Assembly: GCA_022361195.1 (NCBI GenBank)
Contig: JAKSBJ010000339.1
Coordinates: 49,561-113,560, forward strand
Length of the DNA: 64,000 nucleotides
Source of the DNA: Flavobacteriales bacterium
GTDB taxonomy: Bacteria > Bacteroidota > Bacteroidia > Flavobacteriales_D > Crocinitomicaceae
Direction: 5' to 3'
The position numbers were made by a program, and so were the translations under genes. Positions 61,649 to 64,000 of the stretch are shown here, in pieces; positions within the stretch are counted from its first letter, which is position 1, and every line of letters starts with the position of its first letter. Below the pieces are notes generated by a model that worked only from the letters and a program-made list of their open reading frames with translations, was not told the DNA's origin and made no database searches.

Positions 61649-62857
61649 TTAGGCATTTTTCAATATTTCTTCTACAACAGCAAAAGAAGTTTCACCAGCT
61701 CCGTGAACGGTTGACCAATTTTCGGAGGTCATGGCTTCACCGGCGAAAAATACCTTCCCGTTGATAGAACTTGAGATGGTTTCAATTATGGAGGAATAAT
61801 CGTTACCGTAGTGGGAATACGAACCTTGTATATAAGGTTCTGCAGACCAATTTTGAACGCGGTGTTGTATGTATGTTTGAGTTGCCTTACCATCAAAAAT
61901 TTCATCGAGTTCGGCCATTACTTTTTCAATAATAGCATCGTCTGATCCTAAGCTTGTGTATTGCGAAGAAGCTTCTCCAACACTGAACAATGCAAAGACA
62001 TGATGAATGGTGTCTTTTCTAAATGCCGCATTGTAATAAATACGTTCTCCGCTTGAATCATCCGAGAAATCCACCAAACTACCCATGTTAAGAATATCTG
62101 GATAGAATTTCTCCGAGAATTCAATGAATACCTTGAGTCCATCAGGCATATCCACTTTGTCAATGGCCTCTTGTCTACCTGAGTCAAATGCCGGAATAAA
62201 GTTGATGCTTTGGTTCTGAAGAATCTTAATAGGAACGGTAACAATAACTCTGTCTCCAGTAAACTCATCTCCATTCTCATTAGTAACAATTACCTGATCA
62301 CCACTGTAATCAATTTGATTAACAGGACTATTGAGTGTTATTTTATCACTTACCGATGGGTAGATGTATTGGTCAAAAAAGTCAAACCATCCGCTATTTT
62401 TAAATTTATTCTCACCATAAAAATTGCTATACATATTGCGTTTTTTCAGCTTACCATCATCGTATAAATAAATGGTTTCAGGACGGTATTTAATAATATC
62501 CATATCCACATTTACTGAATCGTCATTGATGAGTTTTGATAGGATAGAAGGATCGGTATGAATCCATTCAGCTCCCAGATCAATAGGGAAATCTGCAAAA
62601 TTATAAAGTCCTTTTATCCTTCCTCCGTAAACCGGATTGGCTTCTATAATTTCAAAATCAATTCCGTATTGTTTTAATAAATGTCCGGCAATTAAACCTG
62701 CTGCCCCCGATCCAACAATCAAAACTTTGCCACTGAAATTTACTTCAAAGTCCTGTTTAAAAATATCATCTTTCTCACAAGAGGTTAAAATCCAATTCAT
62801 GAAAGGAGCTGATAAACCCAATAAGGCTACGTTTTTTATAAATTCTTCTCTTTTCAT
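61649..62857 (-). CDS. FAD-dependent amine oxidase-like protein with exported lipoprotein-type leader
   Basis: Flavoprotein of 402 residues in the flavin monoamine oxidase family. FAD-binding dinucleotide fold VLIVGSGAAGLIAGHLL (about 45-61) with the acidic residue in FEIIEANPVYGGRI, substrate-domain FPIDLGAEWIHTD, and C-terminal FAD motif VFFAGEAMTSENWSTVHGAG (about 368-387). The leader (KREEFIKNVALLGLSAPF, then LTSCEKDD) resembles a Bacteroidota Tat leader in which the second Arg is replaced, ending in a lipobox-like Cys at about residue 27. An exported, folded flavoenzyme would need Tat, so the leader merits a look. Substrate unknown. The gene starts 5 bp after the next upstream gene. Confidence 0.85.
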   Translation of the reverse strand: MKREEFIKNVALLGLSAPFMNWILTSCEKDDIFKQDFEVNFSGKVLIVGSGAAGLIAGHLLKQYGIDFEIIEANPVYGGRIKGLYNFADFPIDLGAEWIHTDPSILSKLINDDSVNVDMDIIKYRPETIYLYDDGKLKKRNMYSNFYGENKFKNSGWFDFFDQYIYPSVSDKITLNSPVNQIDYSGDQVIVTNENGDEFTGDRVIVTVPIKILQNQSINFIPAFDSGRQEAIDKVDMPDGLKVFIEFSEKFYPDILNMGSLVDFSDDSSGERIYYNAAFRKDTIHHVFALFSVGEASSQYTSLGSDDAIIEKVMAELDEIFDGKATQTYIQHRVQNWSAEPYIQGSYSHYGNDYSSIIETISSSINGKVFFAGEAMTSENWSTVHGAGETSFAVVEEILKNA

Positions 62858-62862
62858 AGTTG

Positions 62863-63441
62863 TTATTTTTTTAAGTAAATGCGGAGACCAAATTCAGTGA
62901 AGATAACCGCCGAAGATTCTTTGTTGGGATTGAATTTCCATCCTGAAGAAAATCGTGAAAACCAACCTACACGATTATAATATTGTCCAAATTCATAATT
63001 AATGGTGGGCATAAAGTAGAGTCGACGATCATATTGTTTGCCGGTTTGTTCTCCACTTCCAAGATTTGTACTGACAGAGGTTAAATGAGATTGATAAAGA
63101 GCGCCAAGACCCAAATTAAATCCATGATAAAAACCAGCTGGAGTTAAATGAGAAATTCGATACCCTATATCCGCATTGAGTAAAAAGCTATAATGTGTAC
63201 CTCGTGAAGAGAAAAAAGCTACTTGAGGTTGTAAAACTATTGCGTGAGCACTATTTTTTGTCTTTCCTTTTCGTTCCTTCTCCTTTATACGTTCATTGAG
63301 AATAAAATCGGTTCCTAATTTTATTCCAGGTTGATAGCTAAAGTGTCCCAGATATGAAACGTTAAGAGGGAGTCCTCTTTCCTTTTGGGCAAAAATCAAA
63401 GGGGACGAGAGGAGTAATACTAAAAACAGAATTCTTTGCAT
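62863..63441 (-). CDS. Exported protein, probable small outer-membrane beta-barrel
   Basis: Unnamed protein of 192 residues. Signal peptide (ILFLVLLLSSPLIFAQ), then alternating amphipathic strands with many aromatic residues (VSYLGHFSYQPGIKLGTDF, HYSFLLNADIGYRISHL, FMPTINYEFGQYYNRVGWF, EFGLRIYLKK) that suggest an eight-stranded barrel. The open frame starts at a TTG at 63468, but the ATG at 63439-63441 begins the signal peptide. It ends 5 bp before the amine oxidase gene and starts 60 bp after the truncated gene, so the three may share a transcript. Confidence 0.75.
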   Translation of the reverse strand: MQRILFLVLLLSSPLIFAQKERGLPLNVSYLGHFSYQPGIKLGTDFILNERIKEKERKGKTKNSAHAIVLQPQVAFFSSRGTHYSFLLNADIGYRISHLTPAGFYHGFNLGLGALYQSHLTSVSTNLGSGEQTGKQYDRRLYFMPTINYEFGQYYNRVGWFSRFSSGWKFNPNKESSAVIFTEFGLRIYLKK

Positions 63442-63501
63442 AAGGGGGTTTTTATTATGTCGACTCAAGATAAGAACTCCCCTAATTTAAATTGTGACTA
63501 T

Positions 63502-64000
63502 CTAGTGAAATTCGTATTCAAAGAGGGTGTATTTACTCCTACCATCATGCATTGAGGTATTAATTCTTTCTGGAAGGCCGTTGGTCAAATAGATATAGGA
63601 ACTGGTTTCGAGTACTTGTAGTTGGTTATCGAAGCCACTTTTTCCGGTGTGACTTTCCTCGATGAGTTGATCATCTTGATAAAGGTAGGTGGTAAAAGGT
63701 TGGCTATTACCTGAACTTTGGTAGATTAATTGTCCCTTTTCGTTAAACTTTTTAATCTCATAGATTTCTCCTATCTCGTATTCGAATCGGCCGTTTAATT
63801 GAAGTTGGTAGTATTTTTCAGGATTAGTATAAAACTCCTCCATTAGTTTTTCATCATTAGGTACAGTACCGGGATTTAGGAATAGAGAACCATAATGCAC
63901 AATCGTATTACTTTCTGAATCCATGAATAACTTATAGTAAGCCTCAATATTTTTTATCTTTTCATCATTGTCATAATGAATGAATTCAATTTGTAAAAGA
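63502..64000 (-). CDS. Unknown protein, C-terminal part (5' end outside window)
   Basis: The minus-strand frame is open to the window edge, so this is the C-terminal 165 residues of a longer protein; the ATG at 63922-63924 is internal, since coding-like sequence (FIHYDNDEKIKNIEAYYKLF) precedes it. The visible part has short strand-turn units of the kind seen in RHS/YD or toxin-immunity-like repeat proteins (YEIKKFNEKGQLIYQSS, TTYLYQDDQLIEESHTG, SSYIYLTNGLPERIN), but with no full YD consensus. Function unknown. Confidence 0.7.
   Translation of the reverse strand, partial: LLQIEFIHYDNDEKIKNIEAYYKLFMDSESNTIVHYGSLFLNPGTVPNDEKLMEEFYTNPEKYYQLQLNGRFEYEIGEIYEIKKFNEKGQLIYQSSGNSQPFTTYLYQDDQLIEESHTGKSGFDNQLQVLETSSYIYLTNGLPERINTSMHDGRSKYTLFEYEFH

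Noticed and set aside
1..64000. tRNA, rRNA, riboswitch or prophage signatures
   Set aside because: I looked in the gaps for clover-leaf, cobalamin/TPP-like and phage gene patterns and saw none; the gaps are too short for most of them.

Overview
The window looks like chromosomal DNA of a low-GC Bacteroidota bacterium, most likely a gliding or surface-active member of the Flavobacteriales. The reasons are: five proteins with C-terminal sorting domains of the type IX secretion system (three of the gliding-motility-associated CHU_C type, two of the short type A kind); a SecA without a C-terminal zinc motif; a FecI/FecR/TonB-receptor locus; promoter-like TAnnTTTG boxes in place of sigma-70 boxes; and almost no Shine-Dalgarno sequences. 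I see no tRNA, rRNA, CRISPR array, prophage or intact insertion sequence. Gene density is very high: the longest gap is 297 bp (45852-46148), so no stretch over 300 bp lacks a gene. Both outermost genes are cut by the window edge.

Layout. 1-9 kb: the 3' part of secA, a MORN-repeat exported protein, a hotdog thioesterase pair, a DUF2461 protein, a beta-helix gene broken by one in-frame TAA, an exported unknown, and murB. 9-16.2 kb: an OmpA/TSP3 outer-membrane protein, a TPR-SpoIIE phosphatase, and the phenylacetyl-CoA epoxidase operon paaABCD, all on the minus strand. 16.3-26.5 kb: three giant type IX cargo proteins rich in PKD and SprB-like repeats plus a small exported protein; the first two giants are tandem paralogues. 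26.7-32.6 kb, plus strand: a small Spy-like protein, an MFS transporter, rlmB, a membrane glycosyltransferase and an M28 peptidase. 32.8-40.8 kb, minus strand: an M43 metalloprotease of about 1390 residues, a CCA-adding-type enzyme, tsaC and a small type IX cargo protein. 40.9-52 kb: an RND/MMPL exporter, an M14 peptidase, two small exported proteins, a complete tripartite RND pump, and an Fe-S uracil-DNA glycosylase. 52.6-64 kb: an alpha/beta hydrolase, then a long minus-strand run in which a FecI-FecR-TonB-receptor system leads without real gaps into two unknown genes, a second ECF sigma factor (ECF42 type) and its DGPF/YCII partner; then an AraC regulator, an amine oxidase and two unknown proteins.

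How it fits together. Much of the window serves the cell envelope: Sec export, type IX cargo, outer-membrane anchoring, peptidoglycan synthesis, efflux and surface signalling. The strongest candidate for an undescribed arrangement is the eight-gene minus-strand unit at 53450-60472, which joins two different ECF sigma-factor systems through two small unknown genes. Other leads are the single nonsense codon in the beta-helix gene, a promoter-like box plus hairpin and a 34-codon frame in 32602-32711, the shared leader motif of the duplicated cargo genes, and a 13-bp inverted repeat that brackets two small exported genes.
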